This document shows, piece by piece, positions 31,677-40,810 of a stretch of 44,842 nucleotides of DNA (its first letter is position 1; every line of letters begins with the position of its first letter). The stretch comes from Porphyromonadaceae bacterium (GTDB taxonomy: Bacteria > Bacteroidota > Bacteroidia > Bacteroidales > Porphyromonadaceae). The position numbers were made by a program, and so were the translations under genes. The stretch covers positions 1 to 44,842 of the forward strand of contig JAUMYV010000005.1 of the NCBI GenBank assembly GCA_030528445.1, given 5' to 3'. The notes beneath the pieces are model-generated. The model saw only the letters and a program-made list of their open reading frames with translations. It was not told the origin of the DNA and did not search any database.

Positions 31677-32837
31677 ATGGCAGAATCAAATTTTGTCGAC
31701 TATGTCAAGATCTACTGCCGCTCGGGTAAGGGCGGCAGAGGATCTTCGCATTTCCGACGAGAGAAATATATCCCCAAGGGTGGCCCAGATGGTGGCGACG
31801 GAGGACGTGGCGGACACGTCTATATCCGTGCCAATGGCAACTACTGGACGCTGCTACATCTGCGCTACGAGCGACACATCATGGCTACGGCAGGGCAGGG
31901 CGGTAGTGGCAAGAGATCCACAGGTGCCGATGGCGAAGACCGCACTATCGAGGTGCCCGTAGGGACGGTAGTCTACGATGCCGAGACGGGCGAATTCATC
32001 ATGGACCTCAATCGAGATGGTCAGGTGGAGATGCTCCTCAAAGGTGGTCGTGGCGGTAAGGGGAATACCCACTTCAAGACTGCTACCAACCAAGCACCTC
32101 GCTATGCACAGCCGGGTGAGCCCGCACAGGAGCGCACAGTGATCCTCCAGCTCAAGATGCTCGCCGATGTAGGGCTTGTGGGGCTACCCAATGCAGGTAA
32201 GTCGACTCTGCTCTCTGTGCTCACGGCCGCTAAGCCTAAGATCGCCAACTATCCCTTCACCACGCTCGAGCCTAATCTAGGCATGGTGCAGTATCGCGAC
32301 AATCGCTCTTTCGTGATGGCGGATATCCCCGGTATCATCGAGGGGGCATCGCAGGGGAAGGGGCTAGGGCTTCGCTTCTTGCGTCATATCGAGCGCAACG
32401 CCCTCCTGCTATTCATGATTCCTGCCGATACTGAGCATATCGCTCAGGAGTATCAGCTTCTGCTGAGTGAGCTGATCAAATACAACGCCGAGCTTGCCGA
32501 CAAGCGTAAGGTGCTTGCCATCACCAAGTGCGACCTCATCGACCAAGAGCTACAGGAGTTACTACGCGCCGAGTTGCCAGAGGGTTTGCCCGTTATATTT
32601 ATTTCTTCGGTGGCACACATGGGGCTTGTCGAGCTCAAAGACCTGCTCTGGCGAGAGCTTAACCGCGAGACCAAGCATCAGGTCGAGAGCATCGTGCACA
32701 AGGCTATGGACATCAAGAGCCTTGAGTGGGACGATGATTGGGATGATGTGCCCGAAATGGAAGACGAAGAGGAGTACGATGAAGAGGAATGGGGAGAGGA
32801 CGAGGATATTGAGATTGACTGGGACGAAGAACCATAG
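31677..32837 (+). CDS. obgE: GTPase ObgE/CgtA with a very acidic C-terminal tail
   Basis: This 386-residue protein is an Obg GTPase that takes part in 50S subunit maturation and the stringent response. The glycine-rich Obg fold covers about residues 1-160 ([17 protein letters not shown]). The G domain runs from about 160 to 335 with [19 protein letters not shown] and TKCD. The final ~40 residues are almost entirely Asp/Glu with a few Trp ([19 protein letters not shown] and on). The C-terminal domain of Obg varies between phyla, so this tail is in place of the OCT domain. It follows adk by 16 bases. Confidence 0.97.
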   Translation: MAESNFVDYVKIYCRSGKGGRGSSHFRREKYIPKGGPDGGDGGRGGHVYIRANGNYWTLLHLRYERHIMATAGQGGSGKRSTGADGEDRTIEVPVGTVVYDAETGEFIMDLNRDGQVEMLLKGGRGGKGNTHFKTATNQAPRYAQPGEPAQERTVILQLKMLADVGLVGLPNAGKSTLLSVLTAAKPKIANYPFTTLEPNLGMVQYRDNRSFVMADIPGIIEGASQGKGLGLRFLRHIERNALLLFMIPADTEHIAQEYQLLLSELIKYNAELADKRKVLAITKCDLIDQELQELLRAELPEGLPVIFISSVAHMGLVELKDLLWRELNRETKHQVESIVHKAMDIKSLEWDDDWDDVPEMEDEEEYDEEEWGEDEDIEIDWDEEP

Positions 32838-32856
32838 TATAGACAGAGGATCGCGT

Positions 32857-34221
32857 ATGAGGTCGGTCGAGTGGAGGGCTTTGATTGATGTAGTAGCGTC
32901 GTCTAGGCATATCGGCCTAGCGGTTCTCTTGGTATTGCTCTGCACGAGCTCTGGCTTGGCTCAGAGCGATGACCTCTCGATCACTCCACTGAGCGATATC
33001 GCTAGACTCGAGCAGAACCCCGCCTACTTCCCCAAGGAGAAGAAAACAATCTTTGGGATAACTCTAAGGCAAGATGTGCGGATGAAGGAGCAACCACTAG
33101 CCTCCCTTGGGCGTATCTCTTGGGGGCATGGCGATCTGCTCAATCTGCCAGAGTACGAGCGTAAGGATGTCGCCCTATCTTTTGGTCGGCCTACACGTTG
33201 GGGATTCTTGAGTATTCTTGGGGGGTATAGCTCCTCTGGTTATGCCCATTTGAACGCGCCTCTGAGGAATTTTGCACGTCTGCCGATAGAGAGTCTTGTG
33301 GGGCGCTCGCTCGTGAGCGAGGGGGTACAGCTCAGACAGACGGACTATCTCTACGCCTCGGCTGGCTGGTCGTTCGACGAATTGGTCGACTACCGCCGAC
33401 TGAGGTTGGGTGTGAGGCTCAGAGCTATGGTAGGGCTCCGGCACTTCGAGAGAGAGCCAGGGCGCTTCAACCTAAGGGCTTCCGCCAAGGGAGATATTGT
33501 CGACGCCGATATCCAGTATGAGTTCTTCAGAGCTGGATTCATCTATTATGGCGAGCGTGAGTATCAGAGGGCGAGCCTTGCAGAGTATTATGGACAGCAG
33601 ACCTCTGTAGCATTGGCCTATGGTCTAGCTGCTGAGCTGGGCCTCGAGTACGATCTCTCCGACCGAGTTACCCTCTCGGGTGCTATCACAGACTTGGGAG
33701 GTATCCACTGGGAGCGCGCCCTGCGTGGGCAGACAGGTGTAGACCCCAAGGTAGAAGCCAAGGATAAGCGATTTGCTCAGAGGCCACAGGGTAAGGATGC
33801 GCCAGAGCGGATAGAGTACATCGCCGATATCCTCTATCAGGTAGATGAGGTTGTAGGTAAGAATGTGCAGACGCAAGATGCCTACCCGAGTGGAGCTAAT
33901 ACCTGGCTAGCACCTCGTGGCCACATGGCTCTAGAGTATCGCCCGATCAAGACCTTGAAGCTCTCGGGGCTAGTCGGAGCTTCGGAGTATGCCTACAAGC
34001 AGTATTCTTGGGAGGCAGCACTCGCCACGACGTGGCAACCTGCCCATTACTTCGGGTGCAACCTATCGTTTTACTCTCATTACCACTCGAGAGCCAACAT
34101 TGGCCTCGGTCTGACTGGTGGCTTCAAGAGTCTTCTATTCTCTATGGCAGTGGGCAAGGGGATTGGCTCGGAGCGTCTTGGGGATCGATATATGCGTTTT
34201 GGACTTCAGTTTAATCTCTAA
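32857..34221 (+). CDS. DUF5723-like outer-membrane beta-barrel protein, first paralogue
   Basis: This 454-residue protein has a signal peptide after a long n-region (hydrophobic run HIGLAVLLVLLCTSSGLAQS, about residues 18-37). An aromatic, alternating-strand sequence typical of a Bacteroidetes outer-membrane barrel follows. The DISLxxLxNPAYFP-type start after the signal (SDIARLEQNPAYFPKEKK) and WLAPRGHMALEYRPIKTLKL further on fit the DUF5723 family. The open frame continues far upstream through obgE; the ATG at 32857, 19 bases after the obgE stop, is chosen. The next gene is a paralogue. Function is unknown; a surface or transport role is likely for a barrel. Confidence 0.75.
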   Translation: MRSVEWRALIDVVASSRHIGLAVLLVLLCTSSGLAQSDDLSITPLSDIARLEQNPAYFPKEKKTIFGITLRQDVRMKEQPLASLGRISWGHGDLLNLPEYERKDVALSFGRPTRWGFLSILGGYSSSGYAHLNAPLRNFARLPIESLVGRSLVSEGVQLRQTDYLYASAGWSFDELVDYRRLRLGVRLRAMVGLRHFEREPGRFNLRASAKGDIVDADIQYEFFRAGFIYYGEREYQRASLAEYYGQQTSVALAYGLAAELGLEYDLSDRVTLSGAITDLGGIHWERALRGQTGVDPKVEAKDKRFAQRPQGKDAPERIEYIADILYQVDEVVGKNVQTQDAYPSGANTWLAPRGHMALEYRPIKTLKLSGLVGASEYAYKQYSWEAALATTWQPAHYFGCNLSFYSHYHSRANIGLGLTGGFKSLLFSMAVGKGIGSERLGDRYMRFGLQFNL

Positions 34222-34241
34222 TATCCCAAAACAGAAATGCT

Positions 34242-35558
34242 ATGAAAATTCAAGTTCCTATCTGGTTGATTGCGCTCGCCTTACTATCTGGGGGCTCGGC
34301 CTATGCCCAGCGCAATAGCTTCACAATGCTAGGCACGCTTAGCGATTTCGCTGCCTTAGATCTCAATGCTGCACATATCCCCGATCGTGGTACACTCCTA
34401 GTAGGGCTCGGTGGGAGCATCGACGTTCGCTCACAGAGTGGTGTGCTCGATCAGAGCTCTTTCTCCCTGATGAGTGGCTCTATCGCTTCGCTACTCAATC
34501 GTCCAGACATGAAGTCTGGTAAGGTCGGCTTGGACTTAGGTTTCAATACTAAGTGGGGCTTCTTGTCGTACCAGCTTACCTTCAACTGGCTTGGGGAGTA
34601 CACTGTCGATCCTACGCTCCGAGCCCTGATACAAGCCAACCCTGCACAACTTGCAGGCAAAAACATAGAGACTGGTGGATTTGGCGAATATAGACTTGGC
34701 TACCAAGAGCATGTTATAGGCATCTCTACCGATAGGTTGCTCTCGAGCCGTCGCCTCAAGGTTGGGGCTCGGGTCAAACTGCTAGATGGATTTGACTACG
34801 AAGACAGTAAGCCAGAGCATTTGACGCTTGGCTTCGATGCCAATGGTGAGCTTTCGCAGGCTTCTCTACGCTACACGTCGGTACGCACGGGCGCTTCTGG
34901 AGGGTTTGCTCCTGGGAATCCGAAGATGGGGGAGGCCGCTGATAGATACTACAGGATAGGGGGAATGCCTGGTGGTCGTGCCACGGGCTGGGGGATTGAC
35001 CTTGGCGTGGAGTATGATCTGACTCGTGACCTTAGCTTTGGCCTTGCACTCAATGATCTGGGCTATCTCGTGTGGAATAGAGCGGTTGAGGTAGAGGCTA
35101 ATTGGCCCAAGGAGTCGCCCTATCACTTCGTCAATGGAGAGTCCAAACCCAGCGATTCTCATATAGACAAGGCGCTTCTGCGCCTCAAGCAGATAGATGA
35201 TTTGCTTGACAAAGATGTTATCCTCAAACAGCATATCTCATCGCTGCGGACGTGGCTCCCAGCCCAATTCTACCTCACCTCGACCTACAAGCCTACTCAT
35301 TGGCTACAGCTCAAGGCTCTTGCTGGAGCATCCCTGTACCGTACTAAGGCAAGCTGGGAGGGTGCATTGGCGCTTGTGCTCCAGCCAACCAAATGGCTTG
35401 GGGCTACTGTGACCTACTCCTCCATACCTCGTACTAGAGGCGAATTTGGTACAGGGCTTGTCTTGGGGCAATATCTGCAGTTCGCTCTTGGAGTCGATGG
35501 ACTGGGGCGTAGCAAACATAGCGCACGTGGCTATATGGGGCTACATGTGCGCATCTGA
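34242..35558 (+). CDS. DUF5723-like outer-membrane beta-barrel protein, second paralogue
   Basis: This 438-residue protein has a clean signal peptide (MKIQVPIWLIALALLSGGSAYAQ, about residues 1-23, quoted by its ends MKIQVP and SAYAQ). Its barrel shares many landmarks with the preceding gene. These include SDFAALDLNAAHIPD after the signal, a TxWGIDLGVEYDLTRDLSFG-type strand pair, RLKQIDDLLDK and WLPAQFYLTSTYKPTHWLQL. The pair clearly arose by duplication and has diverged strongly. It starts 20 bases after its paralogue and ends 19 bases before the deacetylase-like gene. The function is unknown. Confidence 0.75.
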   Translation: MKIQVPIWLIALALLSGGSAYAQRNSFTMLGTLSDFAALDLNAAHIPDRGTLLVGLGGSIDVRSQSGVLDQSSFSLMSGSIASLLNRPDMKSGKVGLDLGFNTKWGFLSYQLTFNWLGEYTVDPTLRALIQANPAQLAGKNIETGGFGEYRLGYQEHVIGISTDRLLSSRRLKVGARVKLLDGFDYEDSKPEHLTLGFDANGELSQASLRYTSVRTGASGGFAPGNPKMGEAADRYYRIGGMPGGRATGWGIDLGVEYDLTRDLSFGLALNDLGYLVWNRAVEVEANWPKESPYHFVNGESKPSDSHIDKALLRLKQIDDLLDKDVILKQHISSLRTWLPAQFYLTSTYKPTHWLQLKALAGASLYRTKASWEGALALVLQPTKWLGATVTYSSIPRTRGEFGTGLVLGQYLQFALGVDGLGRSKHSARGYMGLHVRI

Positions 35559-35577
35559 TCGTTGTAACTAAATAGTC

Positions 35578-37035
35578 ATGCTGAGCGAACAGCTAAAGAC
35601 ATATCTAATAGAGTTTCTCGTGGGCGTCGAGGCCAATGCCCAGACTGTCCGCTCTGGATGTATTACGGACAGAAGGGTGGCGCGTGCCAACCTCATTGGC
35701 TATACACGCAATCCGAGGGAGATGACGCGCTACAAGCTGGTCATCTATCCTTCGGATTTCTTCGACTTTGGGGTTTACGGCACAGAGCAGGCTCAACCAG
35801 CTTTGCCTCTACCGAGCTGGCGTGGTATTCCCCTGCTATTCGGTGAGGCTCGGGAGGAATGGATCAATGAGGGCAAGACGCTTGTCGTATATGCCGACGT
35901 TTTAGCCTCTACCTACTACCTCATTAGTCGCTACGAGGAGATGTATCGGCGAGGCGAACGAGATCAGCACGGACGCTTCCCTGGCAAGTCTTCCCTGCCC
36001 TACCGAGCTGGCTTCATCCATCGCCCTATCGTAGACGAATATGGCGAAGCCCTTAGGTCTATTCTCCTAGAGCATGATATGCTCGCGAGTCGAGGGCTCT
36101 TGCTCGAGGCTCGTCCGCCCTTCTTCAGCAAGATCAACCTCACACACGACGTCGATCAGCCCTATCGATATCGAGGTATGTGGAGCTATCTGAGGGCTGT
36201 GCTCAAAGATGGGCGCAATCCCTTCTCGGCAGTCGGGCTATGTTTTGGGCATCCTCGTCGAGATGAATTCAATACCTTCAGTAAGTTTATCGCGTGGAAT
36301 AAGCAACTTATTCGGCGTACGCCCGAGGGGATGACAGATATGATTTTCTTCCTCAAGACTCCTGCAGATCACAAGCTAGATAAGCCGAACTATCGCTTGC
36401 GTCGCCCCTATATGCGCACTTTACTGGCACAGATGAAGCGATCTGGTGCTAGGTTTGGCCTGCACTGTAGCTACGCCTCTGGGTTACAGCCACAGCTCAT
36501 AGCCGAGCAACGGCGGTATCTGCAGAAGCAGCTCGGACAGACAATTCACAAATCGAGGCATCACTTCCTTACGCTTCGTGAACCCGAGGACATGCTTATG
36601 CTGTACAGTGCTGGTATCAGACACGACTACACGATGGGCTATGCGGATGTGGCTGGTTTTCGCTTGGGGACGTGTCGCCCCGTCAAGTTCATCAACCCCA
36701 ATACGCGTAGCCTCACAGAGCTCATCTTGCATCCACTGACGATGATGGATGTAACTCTCTCTCGAGAGGACTATATGGGGCTAAGCCTGCAGCAGGCCGA
36801 GAGCTATGCCGAGGGGCTGATCAGACAAGTGGCACGCTACAACGGCGAGCTCAATCTGCTTTGGCACAATGAGCAGTTTAGCCCTTCGGTACATCCCTGG
36901 CAGACCTCTCTATACAGATATCTACTAGGTGTCATTGAGGATATAGAACATCAGGATCTGCATCGTAGAGACCCCGGGACCCTTGAGCGAGCCAGACATC
37001 TCCACTCGTGTGGAGGAACTGAGATACATCTATAG
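35578..37035 (+). CDS. Polysaccharide deacetylase-like protein
   Basis: This 485-residue protein has no signal peptide. An N-terminal domain (about residues 1-180) precedes a NodB-like region that opens with INLTHDVDQPYRYRG (about 185-199), the place of the metal-binding Asp pair. Other NodB-type landmarks are GLHCSYASGLQPQL (about 296-309) and the late GFRLGTCRPVKF. This matches a Bacteroidetes family annotated as polysaccharide deacetylases with a DUF7033-like front part. It probably acts on a sugar intermediate in the cytoplasm. The glycosyltransferase gene starts 6 bases after the stop, so the two are likely partners in making a surface glycan. Activity is not proven: the second metal motif is not a clear HxxxH. 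Confidence 0.72.
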   Translation: MLSEQLKTYLIEFLVGVEANAQTVRSGCITDRRVARANLIGYTRNPREMTRYKLVIYPSDFFDFGVYGTEQAQPALPLPSWRGIPLLFGEAREEWINEGKTLVVYADVLASTYYLISRYEEMYRRGERDQHGRFPGKSSLPYRAGFIHRPIVDEYGEALRSILLEHDMLASRGLLLEARPPFFSKINLTHDVDQPYRYRGMWSYLRAVLKDGRNPFSAVGLCFGHPRRDEFNTFSKFIAWNKQLIRRTPEGMTDMIFFLKTPADHKLDKPNYRLRRPYMRTLLAQMKRSGARFGLHCSYASGLQPQLIAEQRRYLQKQLGQTIHKSRHHFLTLREPEDMLMLYSAGIRHDYTMGYADVAGFRLGTCRPVKFINPNTRSLTELILHPLTMMDVTLSREDYMGLSLQQAESYAEGLIRQVARYNGELNLLWHNEQFSPSVHPWQTSLYRYLLGVIEDIEHQDLHRRDPGTLERARHLHSCGGTEIHL

Positions 37036-37041
37036 TCTGCC

Positions 37042-38271
37042 ATGAAGCGTGTCCTGATTCTCTGCGATCTCTATCCACCAGCTTTTGCCCCTCGTGTGGC
37101 ATATCTGACGCAGTACTTACGCTCCTTCGGCTGGCAGCCCATTGTCTTCACCGAGCAGGTCGAGACGCATCAGCTCTTTGCCGATTTTCCGATTCCTTGC
37201 CCCGTCTATCGCGTAGGCTTACGCCCCGAGCGCGGATGGGAGCGTGCCTTGACATTTGCCCTAGAGATTGTGGCGGAGTATAAGGAGAGGAGCTTTGCCC
37301 GTACCATCCAATCTTATATGCAGGAGCACGGTCTGATGCCCCCCGATGCCATTCTCTGTATGACCTATCGCAAGTTCCCGCTTCGCTCGGCACAGACGCT
37401 CGCTCGGCTCTGGGGAGTGCCTTGGCTGGCTGACTGTCGAGATCTGGTGGAGCAGTACAGCGATGGCGATTTTTTGCCTAGACCTATTCGCTTGGGCTCG
37501 CTCCGCCTTGGCTCTCTAGAGCGTCTACTAGCTAGACGCTTCATCCATCTGCGCAATCGAGCTTTAGCCTCCGCCCGTGGGGTAATTACTGTCTCCGAGT
37601 GGCATCGTGTCTTGCTTAGCCGCGTGCATCCCTCGGTCTCTATCATCTACAATGGCTACGACCATAAGCTCTTTGCCCCCAAATATCCATCTGTCGAGAC
37701 CTTTCGGATTGTTTTCACGGGGCGATTGCTTAGCCTAGCCATGCGCGATCCGTCGCTGCTTCTCGAGGCATTAGCCTCCGATGAGTTGCAGTCACTTCCC
37801 TTGGCTGTGGATTTCTATACAGACGACTACTCGTCCGAATTGCTTCGCTCACTGCCTGCTTTCGTCGCCGACCCTCGTTGCCGCATTCATGCTATGGTCC
37901 CCTCTCGGCAGGTACCTAGTCTATTGGCCGAGGCCAGCATTATTCTTTTGCTCGGCAATGCCGAGAGCGGGGCTAATGGTCCCAACGGAATGGTTTCGAC
38001 CAAGCTCTTCGAGGCTCTGGCGATGCAGAAGCCTACGCTCCTCCTGCCCGATAGCTCTGGCGAGGCAGCACAGATCCTCTCACGGTCTGGGTGCGGGATA
38101 GCTTCGGGCAGCAAAGAAGAAATCATTAACTTCGTCCTGCAGCACTATACCGAGTGGGTGCAGATGGGCTTCACTGCGGCACGTCGTGCAGATGACCAAT
38201 ACATACAGCAGTTTAGCCGTAGACGTCAAGCACAGCAGTTTGCTGGGCTACTTGATCAGATCACAGAATGA
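37042..38271 (+). CDS. Glycosyltransferase, GT4-like (GT-B fold)
   Basis: This 409-residue protein has the GT-B layout. The N-terminal Rossmann part begins VLILCDLYPPAFAPRVAYLTQYL, the usual acceptor-side motif of family 4 enzymes. The link GVITVSEWHRVLL (about residues 178-190) precedes the donor domain, with IYNGYDHKLF and IVFTGRLL. The sugar-nucleotide region NGMVSTKLFEALAMQKPTLLL carries the Glu of the family (about 318-338). Donor and acceptor are unknown. Its stop overlaps the start of the next gene in ATGA, and it follows the deacetylase-like gene by 6 bases, so translation is probably coupled along the run. Confidence 0.82.
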   Translation: MKRVLILCDLYPPAFAPRVAYLTQYLRSFGWQPIVFTEQVETHQLFADFPIPCPVYRVGLRPERGWERALTFALEIVAEYKERSFARTIQSYMQEHGLMPPDAILCMTYRKFPLRSAQTLARLWGVPWLADCRDLVEQYSDGDFLPRPIRLGSLRLGSLERLLARRFIHLRNRALASARGVITVSEWHRVLLSRVHPSVSIIYNGYDHKLFAPKYPSVETFRIVFTGRLLSLAMRDPSLLLEALASDELQSLPLAVDFYTDDYSSELLRSLPAFVADPRCRIHAMVPSRQVPSLLAEASIILLLGNAESGANGPNGMVSTKLFEALAMQKPTLLLPDSSGEAAQILSRSGCGIASGSKEEIINFVLQHYTEWVQMGFTAARRADDQYIQQFSRRRQAQQFAGLLDQITE

Positions 38272-39338
38272 ACGAAACGAAGATATTCCGCCCACTAAGG
38301 TGGGCTAAGCCATCTAACTATCCCTATAGCCTTATCGCTGGCCCCTGTAGCGCCGAGAGCGAAGGGCAGGTGCTGCAGACAGCGCGTGCACTGGCTGGGC
38401 AGGGCGTAACAGTCTTCAGAGCAAGTCTCTGGAAGCCTCGTACCCGCCCTGGCGGATTTGAGGGTGTCGGCGAGGCAGGCATCCCATGGCTACAGCGTGT
38501 ACGGGACGAGCTGGGACTCCAGGTTGCTACAGAAGTCGCTACACCCGGACATATCGACTTGATGCAGCGTGCAGGATTCGATACTTTTTGGATCGGCGCA
38601 CGCACTACGTCTAGCCCGTTCGCTATTACGGAGCTGGCGGAGGCACTCAGAGGTCGAGAGGTCACAGTGCTGGTAAAGAATCCGATCAATCCAGATATTG
38701 AGCTCTGGGAGGGCGCGTTGCTCCGCCTCAAAACCGCTGGTATTGACAACCTCGGCGCCATACATCGTGGCTTCTCCACCTACGGCGAAGCTAAATACCG
38801 CAATACGCCTCTGTGGCAAATCCCCATAGAGCTCAAGCGTCGTCACCCCGAGCTGACCCTTCTGGCTGACCCTAGCCATATAGGTGGGCGCAGAGACCTC
38901 ATCGAGCCTCTCTCGCACGAAGCCATAGATCTGCACTACGACGGGCTGATTATCGAGACGCATTGTGCCCCAGATTTAGCCTTGAGCGATATGGCTCAGC
39001 AGGTAACGCCCGATCGACTTCGGGAGATCCTCGGTAGGATTTCTATCCCCGAGTCCGATGAGGCTGGTACGGAGGGGTTACGCATCTGGCGGGCAGAGAT
39101 CGATCGCCTAGACAGTGCTCTGCTAGATTTGCTAGCTAAGCGGATGAAACTAGTGAAAGAGATTGGTGCCTACAAAGACAAAAACAACCTCTGTATCCTC
39201 CAGCCGAGTCGCTACAGAGAGCTGATGGCTCAGCGAGAGGCACTGGGGCAGGAACTTGGCCTTGACGAGACACTGGTACATGACCTCTTTAGCCTGATCC
39301 ACGAAACCTCTATTCATCTACAGCAACAGACGCGATGA
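38268..39338 (+). CDS. Bifunctional 3-deoxy-7-phosphoheptulonate synthase/chorismate mutase
   Basis: This 356-residue protein fuses two shikimate-pathway enzymes. The front (about residues 1-260) is a class I DAHP synthase of the KDO8P-synthase-like type (IAGPCSAES; WKPRTRPGGFEGVG; KNPINPD; ADPSHIGGRRDLI). It joins phosphoenolpyruvate and erythrose 4-phosphate. The back (about 270-356) is an AroQ chorismate mutase (WRAEIDRLDSALLDLLAKRMKLVKEIG), which makes prephenate and may also serve as the feedback-sensing part. This fusion is common in Bacteroidetes. It overlaps the glycosyltransferase by 4 bases and the next gene by 4 bases. Confidence 0.95.
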   Translation: MNETKIFRPLRWAKPSNYPYSLIAGPCSAESEGQVLQTARALAGQGVTVFRASLWKPRTRPGGFEGVGEAGIPWLQRVRDELGLQVATEVATPGHIDLMQRAGFDTFWIGARTTSSPFAITELAEALRGREVTVLVKNPINPDIELWEGALLRLKTAGIDNLGAIHRGFSTYGEAKYRNTPLWQIPIELKRRHPELTLLADPSHIGGRRDLIEPLSHEAIDLHYDGLIIETHCAPDLALSDMAQQVTPDRLREILGRISIPESDEAGTEGLRIWRAEIDRLDSALLDLLAKRMKLVKEIGAYKDKNNLCILQPSRYRELMAQREALGQELGLDETLVHDLFSLIHETSIHLQQQTR

Positions 39339-39757
39339 CCCCCCGGACGGATAGGACACATTGGATGGTACTCACCATTGGGAGCAATACGGATGCACTG
39401 CGACACGTTGCATACGTAGAGCGCGCCCTCGGGGAGTACTTCTCTGTTTGCAGGGCTACCGAGCGGATGCAGACAGCTCCAATAGACTTCCCCTACGCCT
39501 CTGTAGCCTTTACCAACATCGTCCTCGTGGCAGAGACAACACTTGGCAAAGAGGAGGTCTACACGATTCTCAAGCAACTAGAGGCCGACTGCGGACGGAC
39601 TGCCCAGAGCCGACGAACCCATCTCGAGCTCGTCCCGATGGATCTCGACTTGATTGTCTGGGACGGAGAGGTCTGCAAGCCTCGAGACCTGAGCCGCCCT
39701 TATGTGCAAATAGGCTTGGCCGCTCTAGGGATTGAGGTCACGGACGAATATCGATAA
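39335..39757 (+). CDS. folK: 2-amino-4-hydroxy-6-hydroxymethyldihydropteridine diphosphokinase-like protein (HPPK)
   Basis: This 140-residue protein resembles HPPK, which moves pyrophosphate from ATP to the pterin in folate synthesis. LTIGSNTDA (about residues 13-21) stands at the place of the family's GSNxGD start. RRTHLELVPMDLDLIVWDGEV (about 97-117, shown by its ends RRTHL and WDGEV) carries the Asp-x-Asp metal pair. It is shorter than the usual ~160 residues, ending soon after SRPYVQIGLAALG where HPPK has PHP..R..VL. It overlaps the DAHP synthase gene in ATGA. I rate it as a real but somewhat degenerate HPPK family member; activity is uncertain. Confidence 0.72.
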   Translation: MTPRTDRTHWMVLTIGSNTDALRHVAYVERALGEYFSVCRATERMQTAPIDFPYASVAFTNIVLVAETTLGKEEVYTILKQLEADCGRTAQSRRTHLELVPMDLDLIVWDGEVCKPRDLSRPYVQIGLAALGIEVTDEYR

Positions 39758-39780
39758 CGTATAATCATTTGGAATAAGTC

Positions 39781-40776
39781 GTGTACAAGAGCCACTTACT
39801 ACCAATCCTACTGCTCTGCCTGCTCCTGCCCTTGGGGCTGATGGGGCAGAATCGTGGCGCAACGCTACACTACCTCTCGCTCCCAGCGACCACCAAAACG
39901 ATGGCACTAGGCGGCGTGACCACGACCATCGTGGCCAACGATGTGGCGCTAGCACTCGAGAGTCCTGCGCTATTCGGCCACGAACAGAACGGACAGCTCT
40001 CTCTCTCCTATATGAACTATCTCGGAGATGCCAACCTCGGCACAGCGTTCTACGGCCGAGAGCTCGGCAGACGTGGAGCCTGGGGGGTAGGGGCTAGATT
40101 TATTGACTACGGAAGCCAAGAGGAGCGTAGCCTGCAAGGCACTTATCTAGGGACGTTTCGTCCGCGTGATGTGATGCTCCAAACCTCGTATAGCTATGAG
40201 CTGACCGACTATCTACGAGCAGGCGTCTCCCTCAAGGGTACTTACAGCTCCATCCTCGAATATACCGCTTGGGGGCTTGGGGCTGATCTTGGGATCAATT
40301 ACTTTAGCGAAAACAAAGAACGCTCGGTGGGCGTATCGCTCGTCAACGTCGGGACGCAGTTTCGTCCCCATGGGCTTGGCTCCCAAGAGGCGATGCCGTG
40401 GGATATTCGCCTAGGCTACTCGCAGAAGTTCGCCCATGCTCCTTTTCAGATCCACCTGACGGCATACGGCCTTCGCCCCAAACATACGGGGGAGTTTACC
40501 CCTACGCTTGGGCGTACGGGTCGCATCCTGCGTCATCTTGCTCTCGGTGTCGAATACATCCCGAGCAACAACTTTTGGCTTGCCCTGGGCTACAATCCCC
40601 GCATCGCGCAGGACTACCGTGAGCTGAGAGGGGCTAAGCTCTCGGGGCTCTCGGCTGGTGTCGGGATCAATCGGGCAGGCTACCGCGTCGCAGTCTCTGC
40701 CGTAGCTTACGACAGCTCCTTCTGGGGCTTCATGGCGACCTTCAGCACCGACTTCGGTTTGGTCAATCGCCTCTAA
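39781..40776 (+). CDS. porQ: Type IX secretion system protein PorQ
   Basis: This 331-residue protein matches PorQ, an outer-membrane barrel of the PorV/FadL type. It belongs to the T9SS attachment complex (PorU, PorV, PorQ, PorZ), which cuts the C-terminal signal of cargo proteins and joins them to anionic LPS. A signal peptide (LLPILLLCLLLPLGLMGQ, about residues 6-23) is followed by the typical LSLPATTKTMALGGVTTTI (about 32-50) and SPALFGHEQNGQLSLSYMNY. The barrel ends in NRL. It starts with GTG at 39781, which leaves a proper signal peptide; no ATG fits. It lies between folK and a wbpD-like gene. Confidence 0.9.
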   Translation: MYKSHLLPILLLCLLLPLGLMGQNRGATLHYLSLPATTKTMALGGVTTTIVANDVALALESPALFGHEQNGQLSLSYMNYLGDANLGTAFYGRELGRRGAWGVGARFIDYGSQEERSLQGTYLGTFRPRDVMLQTSYSYELTDYLRAGVSLKGTYSSILEYTAWGLGADLGINYFSENKERSVGVSLVNVGTQFRPHGLGSQEAMPWDIRLGYSQKFAHAPFQIHLTAYGLRPKHTGEFTPTLGRTGRILRHLALGVEYIPSNNFWLALGYNPRIAQDYRELRGAKLSGLSAGVGINRAGYRVAVSAVAYDSSFWGFMATFSTDFGLVNRL

Positions 40777-40810
40777 TCTATCCACAAACATCTTACTTAC
40801 TCATCTATCT

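Noticed and set aside
32494..32856. A longer first DUF5723-like protein starting inside obgE.
   Set aside because: The extra 121 codons are an out-of-frame shadow of the obgE G domain and acidic tail, and the signal peptide starts only after 32857.
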